Source: JADJPL01 sp049315745 (lineage in GTDB: Bacteria > Bacteroidota > Bacteroidia > Chitinophagales > Saprospiraceae). From it: DNA of 13,575 nt. The first letter of the stretch is position 1, and every line of letters starts with the position of its first letter. Below are positions 1 to 7,407 of this stretch, one piece after another. Under the pieces are notes generated by a model. The model worked only from the letters and a program-made list of their open reading frames with translations. It was not told the origin of the DNA and did no database searches. A program made the translations under genes and the position numbers. The stretch is from positions 1 to 13,575 of the forward strand of contig JBMOJO010000087.1 in the NCBI GenBank assembly GCA_049315745.1, in the 5' to 3' direction.

Positions 1-524
1 ATATTCCCTTCCATATCCTGGAAAGTCAGCACAACCTTGTTGCGCAGGCCAACCTTGAGTTTGCCGGCAAGCTTTGCGCCCACAAGGATTTGAAATTTTC
101 GGCCCGGCTCAAAATAAGCCCCTTCTGTGATATTCTCTTTTAGCTTGCTGGCCGTGGCTTCTTTATCCGGGATCACCCCTTTGATCGCGACCCCCCTGGA
201 TGCCTTGGCAGAACTGATCATCCCGCCTGCAAGGGTACGTGTGCTCCAGGCTTTGACCCCAGGGTCTTTGTCCAGAAACTCCGCCATAGAGGGCACTGCC
301 GGAATGCTGAATTTGACCTCCTTTTCTTTTTCATATCCGGGATGGTGCAGTTGAATATGCGCCACCACATTCGCAATACTGCCGTCAATATAGCTGCGCA
401 CCATACCCGTCGCAAACCCGGTCATGAACAGGGCGGCCCAGATACCCGTTCCGATGGCACCGAGGACGACCAGGCTTCGGGCAGGGTTCCTCCAGATATT
501 TCTCCAGGCAAGGATCAGGAGCAT
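1..524 (-). CDS. FtsX/MacB-type ABC transporter permease, partial (C-terminus beyond left edge)
   Basis: This frame is open from the ATG at 522-524 to the window edge, giving about 174 residues of an integral-membrane permease subunit. It starts MLLILAWRNIWRNPARSLVV, the LAWRNIWRN-type entry to the first transmembrane helix seen in FtsX, LolC/E and MacB permeases. Helix 1 (about residues 15-40) is followed by a MacB_PCD-like periplasmic domain that includes HIQLHHPGY and an ILVGAKLAGKLKVGLRNKVVL stretch. An in-frame TAA lies five codons upstream, so this ATG is the natural start. It is the third gene of a minus-strand operon, 55 nt after the preceding permease, whose N-terminus is clearly paralogous (LAWRNIWRN, then Q-[VL]-H-x-x-GY). 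Such pairs normally work as a heterodimer with a separate ATPase, which is not in the window and may lie further left. The substrate is unknown; envelope lipoprotein or lipid is an inference from the LolA-like neighbour. Confidence 0.88.
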   Translation of the reverse strand, partial: MLLILAWRNIWRNPARSLVVLGAIGTGIWAALFMTGFATGMVRSYIDGSIANVVAHIQLHHPGYEKEKEVKFSIPAVPSMAEFLDKDPGVKAWSTRTLAGGMISSAKASRGVAIKGVIPDKEATASKLKENITEGAYFEPGRKFQILVGAKLAGKLKVGLRNKVVLTFQDMEGN

Positions 525-579
525 AGACAAAATTTTTTACCTGCGGAATGAGTAAATTTTTGCTTCGTCAACGACTTGC

Positions 580-1797
580 CTACCTGCTGTGCATCGCTTT
601 TACAGGGTGCAGGCGGCCGATTTTCCACAAAGGGAAAAAAGCGAGTACAGCTGTAATACCGAGTATGATCATCGCCTGGGCAAAGAAAATACCGAACGAA
701 AACAGGGCCGGGAAGATCGGTTCGAAGCCAAATTGCTCCAGGAGCTCCGAATAGCCCCCCGAAAACCTCAGCGGATAGCGCTGAAGGTAAATTACGGCGG
801 GTATGGCGCTCAGGATGCCGGCAACTGCCCCAAGCATTCCCAGGAAGACGACCTCTAACCATACGACCACCCCCAGCTTCCATCGCTTCATGCCCAGCGC
901 AATCAGCAAGCCAAATTCGTAGCGGCGCTCACGGGCCATCATCAGGATAGTGCCCAGAAGGCCAAAGCCGATAATCATATAGAGCACTACATAAACGACA
1001 ATATTCCCTGCACTGTCCAGCTTTTGTGCCTCCAGCAGGTCGGGCAGCATTTCCCGCCAGTCCAGCACTTCAAATTCTTCCCGGGGCAATACGCCTCGCA
1101 GTTGGCCCACGACGGCGGGAAGCGATGCCTCACTTTCCAGACGGTACACCAGGGAAGTAACCCTACCTTCCGCACCATAAAACCACTGGGCTTCCTGAAG
1201 TGGCAAAAAAACCAGCAGACGGTTCAGATCTGGCGAAGGATAGCGGACTATCCCCTTTACCGGATACTTTGCAGCGGCATTGACGCCGTGATATCCCTGG
1301 CTGATCAGGAGCAAGGTATCGCCCGGGCGGAGCTGCAGGCGTTCAGCTATCCCCGCGGCAATGAGCACCTGCCGGTCGGAGTCCCCGATAAAGCTGCCCG
1401 CTTCCAGGCGGTCCCGGATTTTTGTCATCCCATGCTCTGCAGCGGGTTTTATGCCGGTAACCATAACCCCCATCGTATTGGAACCCGTGGAGGCAAGGGC
1501 AAATGATTCCAGCCTCGGCAGCACGTCCTTCACCCCTTCCCGCACTTCTCCCGCAGCGGCGGCCTCCCCGGGGAAAAACGCCAGGTCCAGGCTTTGCTCT
1601 TCCTGGTACCCGCTGCGGTGTACCTGCACATAACCGGTAAAGAAATTGACGACGTTGCCGATCATGTACCCCCATGCCCCTTTCTGCAAGGATTCCATCA
1701 AAGTAGAAAATAACACCGCAAAAAGTACCGATGCTATCGTGATGAGCGTACGCCGCCTATTGCGCCAAATATTTCTCCAGGCCAGTTGGATGAACAT
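580..1797 (-). CDS. FtsX/LolC-E-type ABC transporter permease
   Basis: The product is 405 residues, a full-length four-helix FtsX-family permease. Helix 1 is at about residues 16-36 after LAWRNIWRNRRRTLI. A large extracytoplasmic MacB_PCD-like domain covers about residues 40-260. Three C-terminal helices begin near residue 265 (NIVVYVVLYMIIGFGLLGTI), with the cytoplasmic RERRYEFGLLIALGMKRWKL loop that in this family contacts the ATPase, and the typical end WKIGRLHPVKAMHSR. It lies 9 nt after the LolA-like gene and 55 nt before the partial paralogous permease, which indicates one transcript. The family moves hydrophobic envelope substrates or couples ATP hydrolysis to mechanical work. A LolCE-like role in lipoprotein release is an inference from the LolA-like partner. 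The permease family is secure, the substrate is not. Confidence 0.93.
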   Translation of the reverse strand: MFIQLAWRNIWRNRRRTLITIASVLFAVLFSTLMESLQKGAWGYMIGNVVNFFTGYVQVHRSGYQEEQSLDLAFFPGEAAAAGEVREGVKDVLPRLESFALASTGSNTMGVMVTGIKPAAEHGMTKIRDRLEAGSFIGDSDRQVLIAAGIAERLQLRPGDTLLLISQGYHGVNAAAKYPVKGIVRYPSPDLNRLLVFLPLQEAQWFYGAEGRVTSLVYRLESEASLPAVVGQLRGVLPREEFEVLDWREMLPDLLEAQKLDSAGNIVVYVVLYMIIGFGLLGTILMMARERRYEFGLLIALGMKRWKLGVVVWLEVVFLGMLGAVAGILSAIPAVIYLQRYPLRFSGGYSELLEQFGFEPIFPALFSFGIFFAQAMIILGITAVLAFFPLWKIGRLHPVKAMHSR

Positions 1798-1806
1798 GTT
1801 TTGGAT

Positions 1807-2556
1807 TTAATTTACGCGTTTCATGTTTTGCAGAGAAAAAAAAGCGTCATCAATTGGCCGGTCAAATTCCAGGCGAAGATATTCGATGATTGTCTTCTTC
1901 CCCGGTTCGTCGGCAGGAACGACCTCCATCCTGCCCGGCAATAACTTACCGCCCAGCATTTTGATGTCTTTTCCATACATCGTATTGACCAGAAAACCAT
2001 CCTCGTCATAGAAAGCGGCTTTCAACTGCATGAAATCCTTTTTATCTATCCATACCCATATTTTACCCCATACAACAGCAGCTTCTTCTTTAGGTACCAT
2101 TTCAATTTTATAGCATTCCCGGCCTTCGATTTTTTCACTTCCGACAATCTGGTGCGTATAATCATGAACTGCCGAAGACTCTTTTACCAGGTCATCGTTC
2201 GTAAAATCCGATCCCATCCAGGATTGCATCATCATGGAAGGGGGGAGCTTGATCGCGCGGTCAATGGTCGGCTGCCAGTTCCATATCTCCTTATCGCGTT
2301 TCAGAAAAGCCGTGCCCTTATCTCGGGCAGGGCCCGTAACGAGAATCAATGCCAGGTGCTCCCCCTTCCCCCAGCTCTTCATCGTCACCTCCCGGCTCCA
2401 GGATGGGCGGACGACCGTCATTTTCATTTCGGCCATACTGGTTTTTCCCCTCAACTTTTCGTCGGCTTTCCGCACAACTTCCGTTGCGGTGAGCTGCTGC
2501 TGGGCGAAAATAGGGCTGAGCAGACAGGTCAGGCAAATTGCAACAAGCATCTTCAT
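1807..2556 (-). CDS. outer-membrane lipoprotein-sorting (LolA-like) periplasmic protein
   Basis: The product is 249 residues. An N-terminal signal peptide (MKMLVAICLTCLLSPIFA, probable cleavage A18/Q19) implies periplasmic export. The mature part fits the uncharacterised LolA-like family often annotated 'outer membrane lipoprotein-sorting protein' (Pfam LolA_like type). It has an N-terminal helix with ATEVVRKADEKLRGKTS, beta strands with MKMTVVRPSWSREVTMKSW, the family-typical IWNWQPTIDRAIKLPPSMMM and SWMGSDFTNDDLVKESS, and a C-terminal beta region ending in FFSLQNMKRVN. LolA folds carry lipidated or hydrophobic cargo in a half-barrel. It is the first gene of a minus-strand operon with two FtsX-type permeases 9 nt downstream, a standard arrangement for this family, and probably receives the substrate they release. 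Classical LolA is shorter (around 200 residues) and not in such an operon, so this is not the housekeeping lolA. The real cargo is unknown. Confidence 0.88.
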   Translation of the reverse strand: MKMLVAICLTCLLSPIFAQQQLTATEVVRKADEKLRGKTSMAEMKMTVVRPSWSREVTMKSWGKGEHLALILVTGPARDKGTAFLKRDKEIWNWQPTIDRAIKLPPSMMMQSWMGSDFTNDDLVKESSAVHDYTHQIVGSEKIEGRECYKIEMVPKEEAAVVWGKIWVWIDKKDFMQLKAAFYDEDGFLVNTMYGKDIKMLGGKLLPGRMEVVPADEPGKKTIIEYLRLEFDRPIDDAFFSLQNMKRVN

Positions 2557-2595
2557 CGAAATATTTTTAACAACCTTGTTGCGTCGGGATTGCTG

Positions 2596-2618
2596 CAGGG
2601 TGAAAATACCCTGTTTTT
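2596..2618 (+). promoter_or_regulatory. hairpin plus T-run in the LolA-like leader region
   Basis: CAGGGT (2596-2601) and ACCCTG (2608-2613) form a 6-bp stem with a 6-nt loop, followed on the plus strand by five T. It looks like a small intrinsic terminator facing metF, but no plus-strand gene precedes it. On the minus strand it would sit 40 nt upstream of the LolA-like start codon and could instead be a leader hairpin. Confidence 0.3.
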
Positions 2619-2656
2619 GTCCCCGCGATAATCCATGACAACAAGCTAAAACGTCA

Positions 2657-2688
2657 GTACCCTGTGTAAGGTACCCGATAAGCGGGTA
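2657..2688. promoter_or_regulatory. two overlapping, mutually exclusive hairpins in the divergent spacer
   Basis: GTACC (2657-2661) pairs with GGTAC (2670-2674). The overlapping TACCCG (2672-2677) pairs with CGGGTA (2683-2688). Both stems share bases 2672-2674, so only one can form. They lie between the divergent LolA-like gene and metF, upstream of the predicted metF -7 box. They are therefore more likely an operator-like DNA element, or part of the LolA-like leader, than a metF riboswitch. Confidence 0.3.
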
Positions 2689-2756
2689 AATTTCAAGTGG
2701 GATATGGATGATTTTTATCAGTGGAAGGCTAAAGCCGGAAATTTACGTCCAATTCG

Positions 2757-2764
2757 TACCTTTG
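2757..2764 (+). promoter_or_regulatory. Bacteroidota -7 promoter element of metF
   Basis: TACCTTTG is an exact match to the TAnnTTTG -7 consensus of the Bacteroidota primary sigma factor. It ends 24 nt before the metF ATG, so the leader would be short (about 15-20 nt). I do not see a convincing -33 TTTG at the usual spacing. Confidence 0.55.
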
Positions 2765-2788
2765 TGATGCCAAAAAAATACTATTTCT

Positions 2789-3745
2789 ATGCGTGTTACC
2801 GAATATTTCGAAAAAGCAGCCGGACAGACCCTGATTTCTTTTGAAATCCTTCCTCCCCTGAAGGGGGGGAGTATGCAGGATATTTTCAAGGTACTAGACC
2901 CCCTGATGGAGTTCAGGCCACCATTCATAGATGTCACCTATCACCGGGAAGAGTTTGTCTATGTCCGCCATTCCAGTGGGTATTACGAAAAAACGGCAAT
3001 CCGCAAACGCCCCGGTACGGTGGGGATCTGTGCGGCGATCATGCACCGCTATGGCGTAGATGCGGTACCCCACTTCATCTGTGGCGGGTTCACCCGGGAA
3101 GACACGGAAAATGCACTCATTGACTTACACTTTTTGAATATCAACAACGTGCTGGCCTTGCGCGGCGACGGGCAGCAGTTTGAAGGCAAGTTCGTCCCGG
3201 AGCCGGGCGGGCACGAGTACGCAGGAGATTTAGTGCGCCAGATCGTTGATATGAACAACGGGCGTTACCTCGACCTCGGTATTGAAAAAGGGCAAAAAAC
3301 GGATTTCTGCATCGGCATTGCAGGTTATCCCGAAAAACATTTCGAGGCGGCCAACATGGATATTGACATCGCCAACACGAAAGCGAAAGTGGACGCAGGG
3401 GCGCATTTTATCGTCACCCAGATGTTTTTCGACAATAAGCACTACTTCGACTATGTCCAAAAATGCCGGGAAGTCGGCATAAAAGTGCCTATTGTACCCG
3501 GGCTGAAGCCGATCACCAAGCTACACCAGCTCAGTTCTATCCCCAGACACTTCTTTGTGGACTTACCCACCGATTTGGTAGCGGCAATAAGCAGTGCAAC
3601 CAGTGCCGAAGCCCGCAGGCAGGCAGGTATCGAATGGTGCGTTGCACAGTCGAAAGAACTCAGGGCAGCAGGTGTGCCCTGCCTCCATTATTACACGATG
3701 GGCGATGCCGAGACTATCCGGCGTATCGCGGAGGCCGTATTCTGA
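2789..3745 (+). CDS. metF: methylenetetrahydrofolate reductase
   Basis: The product is 318 residues, a cytoplasmic FAD-dependent TIM-barrel enzyme reducing 5,10-methylene-THF to 5-methyl-THF, the methyl donor for methionine synthesis. The family marks are in order: SFEILPP at residues 17-23, where Glu19 corresponds to the proton-relay Glu of E. coli MetF SFEFFPP; the substrate-strand region FIDVTYHREE; the NNVLALRGD motif (Asp is the flavin/folate-contacting residue of ALRGD in E. coli); and HFIVTQMFFD (Gln corresponds to the folate-binding Gln of FITQFFFD). The length suits bacterial single-domain MetF, without the eukaryotic SAM-binding regulatory domain. It is monocistronic on the plus strand behind an exact -7 box, divergent from the LolA-like operon. 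Its TGA directly abuts the stop codon of the convergent sulfurtransferase, so there is no room for a terminator between them. Confidence 0.96.
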   Translation: MRVTEYFEKAAGQTLISFEILPPLKGGSMQDIFKVLDPLMEFRPPFIDVTYHREEFVYVRHSSGYYEKTAIRKRPGTVGICAAIMHRYGVDAVPHFICGGFTREDTENALIDLHFLNINNVLALRGDGQQFEGKFVPEPGGHEYAGDLVRQIVDMNNGRYLDLGIEKGQKTDFCIGIAGYPEKHFEAANMDIDIANTKAKVDAGAHFIVTQMFFDNKHYFDYVQKCREVGIKVPIVPGLKPITKLHQLSSIPRHFFVDLPTDLVAAISSATSAEARRQAGIEWCVAQSKELRAAGVPCLHYYTMGDAETIRRIAEAVF

Positions 3746-4591
3746 TCAGGAACGGGCCACCGGGCGCGCAGGGTCGGCAATCCATTCGCTCCAGGAGCCA
3801 GGATAGAGCCGCGCCCCGTGCAGGCCGCAATATTCCATCGCCAATAAATTATGGGCTGCCGTAACACCCGAGCCACAATAGAAAATACTTTGGGCAGCTT
3901 CGCGGCCCGCAAGCATCCGTAGAAAGTTCTCCCGGACCACCGCTCTGGGCAGAAACTTGCCGTCAGGGCCCACATTTAAGAAGTGGGGCAGGTTAACAGC
4001 TCCCGGAATGTGCCCCGCGACCGGGTCTATTGGCTCAAATTCCCCATTGTACCGCTCCGCCGCCCTTGAATCTATAAGGGCAGTGGCCGGATCTGAAGAC
4101 AAATCCTCAACTACAGACGCATTGACGGCCAGCGTCGCATCTTCCTGCGGCACAAATTTTCCCGCCCGGGCCGCAGGAATTACTGTCGCCAAGGGCCTTC
4201 CCTCGGCTTCCCATTGGGCAATGCCGCCGTCGAGAACTGCCACCGCAGGATGGCCCAGCCATCGCAGAAGCCACCAGAGCCTTGCGGCCATTGCCCCGCC
4301 CATATCGTCGTATCCGACCACCTGCACCCCGGCACCTATCCCCCAAGAGGAAAAAACATCGGCAAGGGCCGCAGGATCCGGCAGGGGATGCCGCCCCGTC
4401 TGCCCCTTAATCACCGGGCCCGATAAGTCCTCCTCCAAATGGGCATAGCAGGCACCCGGGATATGCTGCGCGATATAGGCCAGGCGCCCGGATTCGGGAT
4501 CGTTCAGCCTGAAACGGCAATCTATCACCACCCATTCGGGGTTATCCAGATTTTCTGCAAGATCGTTGGTAGAAATAAGCGTAGTGTACAT
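3746..4591 (-). CDS. sulfurtransferase, 3-mercaptopyruvate/thiosulfate type (two-domain rhodanese)
   Basis: The product is 281 residues with two rhodanese domains, the usual size of SseA-type enzymes, and no signal peptide (cytoplasmic). The inactive N-terminal domain (about 1-130) has VVIDCRFRLNDPESGRLAY, HIPGACYAHLEEDLSG, HPLPDP and VVGYDDMGGAMAARLWWLLR. The catalytic C-terminal domain (about 150-281) has ALIDSRAAERYNGE, GHIPGAVNLP and the persulfide-forming Cys239 in FYCGSGVTAAHN. The CGSGVTA loop is the form typical of 3-mercaptopyruvate sulfurtransferase, whereas classical thiosulfate rhodanese usually has CRKGVT, so mercaptopyruvate is the more likely donor; the loop alone does not prove it. 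It lies 33 nt downstream of the M16 peptidase gene on the same strand, so co-transcription is likely. Its 3' end abuts convergent metF. Confidence 0.93.
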   Translation of the reverse strand: MYTTLISTNDLAENLDNPEWVVIDCRFRLNDPESGRLAYIAQHIPGACYAHLEEDLSGPVIKGQTGRHPLPDPAALADVFSSWGIGAGVQVVGYDDMGGAMAARLWWLLRWLGHPAVAVLDGGIAQWEAEGRPLATVIPAARAGKFVPQEDATLAVNASVVEDLSSDPATALIDSRAAERYNGEFEPIDPVAGHIPGAVNLPHFLNVGPDGKFLPRAVVRENFLRMLAGREAAQSIFYCGSGVTAAHNLLAMEYCGLHGARLYPGSWSEWIADPARPVARS

Positions 4592-4624
4592 GGTGACTTG
4601 AATTGTAGTGACAAGACCGATGCT

Positions 4625-5863
4625 TCATGTAATCGCCTCATAGTGCAATGTACAGCAATTTTGCTCACACAGCAGCTCGTTGGCGCTTTGATGGATCTGC
4701 GCGGCACTGAGGCCATTGTAAAGGCCGGCCTCGTAATTGATGCGATCGGCATCGCCCAGGGCCTCAAAATACGAAAGGTTCAGCGCCTTGCTCATTGCAG
4801 TCAGCTCCGAGAAAACGAGGTTGCTCTCCGCCTTGTTTTTCCACTTCTGAAGTTCTTGATCCGGTATCGGGCTGTGCCGGATCTCATGGATTTCCTTCCA
4901 AACCGCTTCTTCTGCCTGTTCCAGGGAAACCCCACGGGACAATTTACCTTCTATGAGCAACAGTCCAGGGTCAAATTGCCCGACTACAAAGCTGTCCACC
5001 TGGGAAAAAATTTTTTGCTCTTTATACAAATGGCGGAACAAGCGGGAGGAGGGGCCATTACACAAGATATCAGAGAGTAAATCCGCAGGGTAAAACCCAG
5101 GGGCTGCGCGGCCGGGGATATGAAAAGCCATGTACAGGGCATCTACCGGTGCTTTTGCCCGGTGTACTTTTCTGCGGTAAGCTACCTGCGGGGGCTCCTG
5201 GGGCAGGGTGCGCTGCGGAATATTCCCCGCAGGAATATCCCCAAACCATTTATCCACCAGTTTGCGTACCTCCTTCACATCCACTTTCCCACTGATGACC
5301 AGCACGGCATTGTTGGGCCGATAAAACCGGTAAAAAAAATCCTCGACATCGGCCAGCTTTGCCGCAGCGACGTGCTGGGGGGAAAGACCGATTACCGGCC
5401 AACGGTAAGGATGTACTTTGTACGCAAGATCGGAAATATGGTGCCAGACATCCCCGTAAGGCTCGTTCAGGCAGGTCTCCTTGAACTCCTCGATCACTAC
5501 TTTGCGCTGCACATCCAGAGACTTTTTACTGAAATTCAGGCTCAACATGCGGTCTGATTCCAGCCAGAGCGCAAGCTCCAGATTTTCTGCAGGCAGGAGC
5601 GCATAGAAATTGGTCACGTCGTTATTCGTGAACGCATTGTCTTCCCCGCCCGCCTTCTGCATCCACTCATCGTAATCGGGGATATTGGCAGAGCCGCCAA
5701 ACATCAGGTGTTCGAAGAGATGGGCGAAGCCGGTTCTATCTGCTTGCTCGTCTTTGGAGCCAACATCATACAAGACGGACACCGCAGCCATCGGCGTGCT
5801 GTGGTCTTCGTGTACCAGCACGCGCAGGCCGTTGTCCAGTACCCAGCGTTCGTAGTTGATCAC
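4625..5863 (-). CDS. M16 family zinc metallopeptidase (pitrilysin-like)
   Basis: The product is 412 residues from the GTG at 5861-5863. The frame is open further, to another GTG at 5939-5941 (438 residues). I prefer the internal GTG because it yields [M]INYERWVLDNGLRVLVHED, the usual N-terminus of this family, while the 26 extra residues resemble nothing. The zinc motif HLFEH (HxxEH) lies in GFAHLFEHLMFGGS, with the third ligand, a Glu, expected in the RKVVIEEFKE segment about 73-76 residues later. GGEDNAFTNNDVTNFY is the substrate-strand region of M16 N-domains. The M16_C half includes LLSDILCNGPSSRLFRHLYKEQK. No signal peptide is obvious, so it is probably cytoplasmic. Many Bacteroidota carry a tandem active/inactive M16 pair; here only the active-type copy is present, followed 33 nt later by a sulfurtransferase. 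The role is probably peptide degradation. Confidence 0.92.
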   Translation of the reverse strand: MINYERWVLDNGLRVLVHEDHSTPMAAVSVLYDVGSKDEQADRTGFAHLFEHLMFGGSANIPDYDEWMQKAGGEDNAFTNNDVTNFYALLPAENLELALWLESDRMLSLNFSKKSLDVQRKVVIEEFKETCLNEPYGDVWHHISDLAYKVHPYRWPVIGLSPQHVAAAKLADVEDFFYRFYRPNNAVLVISGKVDVKEVRKLVDKWFGDIPAGNIPQRTLPQEPPQVAYRRKVHRAKAPVDALYMAFHIPGRAAPGFYPADLLSDILCNGPSSRLFRHLYKEQKIFSQVDSFVVGQFDPGLLLIEGKLSRGVSLEQAEEAVWKEIHEIRHSPIPDQELQKWKNKAESNLVFSELTAMSKALNLSYFEALGDADRINYEAGLYNGLSAAQIHQSANELLCEQNCCTLHYEAIT

Positions 5864-5958
5864 AAGCTGTGCTTTTTCAGTTGATAAAGGGGTGCGTAAA
5901 GTGCGCTGAATGCTTCTGAAACTGCAGGGGTTGTAAAACACAACAGACTTGTCGCCAT
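5860..5958 (-). other. possible 32-codon upstream ORF overlapping the M16 start (GTGA)
   Basis: An ATG at 5956-5958 opens a frame of 32 codons (MATSLLCFTTPAVSEAF...) whose TGA (5860-5862) overlaps the preferred GTG start of the M16 gene as GTGA. This start-stop overlap is what translational coupling looks like. The peptide is not recognisable and may never be made, so this is a suggestion only. Confidence 0.2.
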
Positions 5959-6100
5959 GGGGTTCTGACGGGTTAAAAATGGCTTTTTTCCTTGTGAAGG
6001 CTTTTGGGGCGCGTAACCCGGCTAAGCGACCGAAAAAAAGCGTAATATAAACGAAAAAACGCCATTTTCACTCTATGGACATCCCCTCTGCAACGGAGGC

Positions 6101-7120
6101 TTAGTCATTACAAAGCCCCTGGATGTTATGAAAAACGTCATGCAGGCTGTTCAGACTTTGCATCACCACTTCGTTGGGCTTATTTTTCCGTACGAATTTA
6201 TCGAGGGCATCCGCACCGCTCACCAGCCGGGCGATTTCCTGTTGCATTGCGGGCGTGGCAAAGGAAGCCGGGATTGGTGCCGCCTGTAATTTTCTGGCCA
6301 TGGCCAGCATTTCGCCGGAACGGCTCCGGATAGGTGCGAAATCCCCTTTCTCCGCCGGATGGAAAGTCGTGGACATCACGCTGTGGAAGGCCTTAAGTTC
6401 CTTCCAGGCATCTTTTTCAATTACTTTGAGGAAGGGGTCTGCAAGCGCAGCTTTATAATTGTCGTTGACGGCCTTCCAATTGATCACATTCCAGACCGCG
6501 CCGAGATAGTCGCCCCTTTTATTTTGATATTTGAGGTAATAGGCATGTTCCCAGACGTCAATACCCAGTACAGGAATGCCCCGGTGCGGGTTGATGTCCA
6601 TAATCGGGTTATCCTGGTTGGAGGTAGAACAAACAGCCAGTTTTTTCTCCGGGGTCAGGTAAAGCCATGCCCAGCCCGATCCAAAACGGGTAGCGCCGGC
6701 ATTGTTCATCAATGTCCGAAGGCTGTCATAGCTGCTGAAAGTCTGCACGATTGCCCTGCCCACTTCCGATTGGGGATCAAAAGGCTGGCCGGTCCCGAGG
6801 ATATTCCAGAACAGGGTATGATTATAATGCCCACCGCCATTATTCCGGATAGCCTCCCCCGCAACCCCTGCGCGGAGCAGCAGGTCGTTCATAGCCATAG
6901 GGGCAAAACGCGTGCCGGCCAGGGCCTTGTTCAGGTTGGCAACGTATGCGTTGTGATGGCGGCCGTGGTGGATTTCCATCGTCTGCGCGTCAATGTACGG
7001 CTCCAGTGCATTATAGGCATAGGGCAGGGACGGAAGGGTATGCGCGACAGGCTGCGCCGAAAGCGCACAGGCAGCGATGTGGACCATCGCGACAGATAAA
7101 ACGAAAGATAGCTTCTGCAT
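6101..7120 (-). CDS. exported Mn-type superoxide dismutase with C-terminal helical extension
   Basis: The product is 339 residues from the ATG at 7118-7120. The frame is open 30 codons further up (to 7210), but only the internal ATG starts with a signal peptide (MQKLSFVLSVAMVHIAACA, likely cleavage after A22), so the enzyme should be periplasmic or secreted. Residues 27-225 are a complete Fe/Mn-SOD: HTLPSLPYAYNALEP, metal ligands His51 (EIHHGRHH), His101 (GGGHYNH), Asp188 and His192 (GIDVWEHAYY), and gateway Tyr59. Gln169 in NQDNP is the outer-sphere residue in the position typical of Mn enzymes. It converts superoxide to hydrogen peroxide and oxygen. Residues 226-339 are not part of any normal SOD, which ends near WNVINW plus about 10 residues. 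This part is a predicted all-helical domain with FHSVMSTTFHPAEKGDF and LHDVFHNIQGLC. A 142-nt or longer spacer separates it from the M16 gene, so it is probably its own unit. A near match to a -7 box (CATATTTG on the minus strand) lies about 45 nt upstream. Confidence 0.93.
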   Translation of the reverse strand: MQKLSFVLSVAMVHIAACALSAQPVAHTLPSLPYAYNALEPYIDAQTMEIHHGRHHNAYVANLNKALAGTRFAPMAMNDLLLRAGVAGEAIRNNGGGHYNHTLFWNILGTGQPFDPQSEVGRAIVQTFSSYDSLRTLMNNAGATRFGSGWAWLYLTPEKKLAVCSTSNQDNPIMDINPHRGIPVLGIDVWEHAYYLKYQNKRGDYLGAVWNVINWKAVNDNYKAALADPFLKVIEKDAWKELKAFHSVMSTTFHPAEKGDFAPIRSRSGEMLAMARKLQAAPIPASFATPAMQQEIARLVSGADALDKFVRKNKPNEVVMQSLNSLHDVFHNIQGLCND

Positions 7121-7285
7121 CGTTTGTGGTTGGTTTGTCCCCTCGGAGAAGAGGGGGTGTTCGCAAATATGGATGCTGTCCTTTTCAGTCATTGCGGGAA
7201 AGCAGTTCAAGGGCCGGAAAAGCCCCTTACTGACGCCCTCTATTACTCGTTAACAAAAATACCGTCTATCCGGCTGCGTTTGAAT

Positions 7286-7334
7286 AAAAAAAAAGGGATT
7301 TTTCCAATCGCCCGCCACTATCCAAATGTAGTGG
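7286..7334 (-). terminator. weak candidate terminator of the ompA-recO operon
   Basis: Downstream of recO on the minus strand there is a perfect 6-bp inverted repeat (CCACTA 7315-7320, TAGTGG 7329-7334, 8-nt loop). About 20 nt later comes a run of nine T in the minus-strand transcript (A9 at 7286-7294). The gap between stem and T-run is longer than in a classical terminator. The stem loop also contains TACATTTG on the minus strand (7323-7330), an exact -7 consensus, so the same element could instead be a distal promoter for the SOD gene. Confidence 0.3.
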
Positions 7335-7407
7335 GATGATCAGACTTGTTGCGGCGGGTGGTCGCGAGGGGGGGGGAAGACATACTGTTTTAAGTCCATT
7401 AATCTGC

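Noticed and set aside
2641..2788. SAM or methionine-type riboswitch upstream of metF
   Set aside because: The -7 box at 2757-2764 leaves a leader of only about 20 nt, too short for a riboswitch, and no known riboswitch core is visible.
6065..6099. Terminator after the SOD gene
   Set aside because: Only a 4-bp stem (CCTC/GAGG) plus a mismatch, with the T-run about 20 nt away; too weak to annotate.
6359..7099. Long antisense frame (246 codons) opposite the SOD gene
   Set aside because: The minus-strand SOD with all metal ligands explains the region; the antisense product resembles no protein.
7368..7376. G9 homopolymer downstream of recO
   Set aside because: It is in non-coding DNA with no promoter spacing or gene it could switch; it is recorded only as a possible sequencing weak point.
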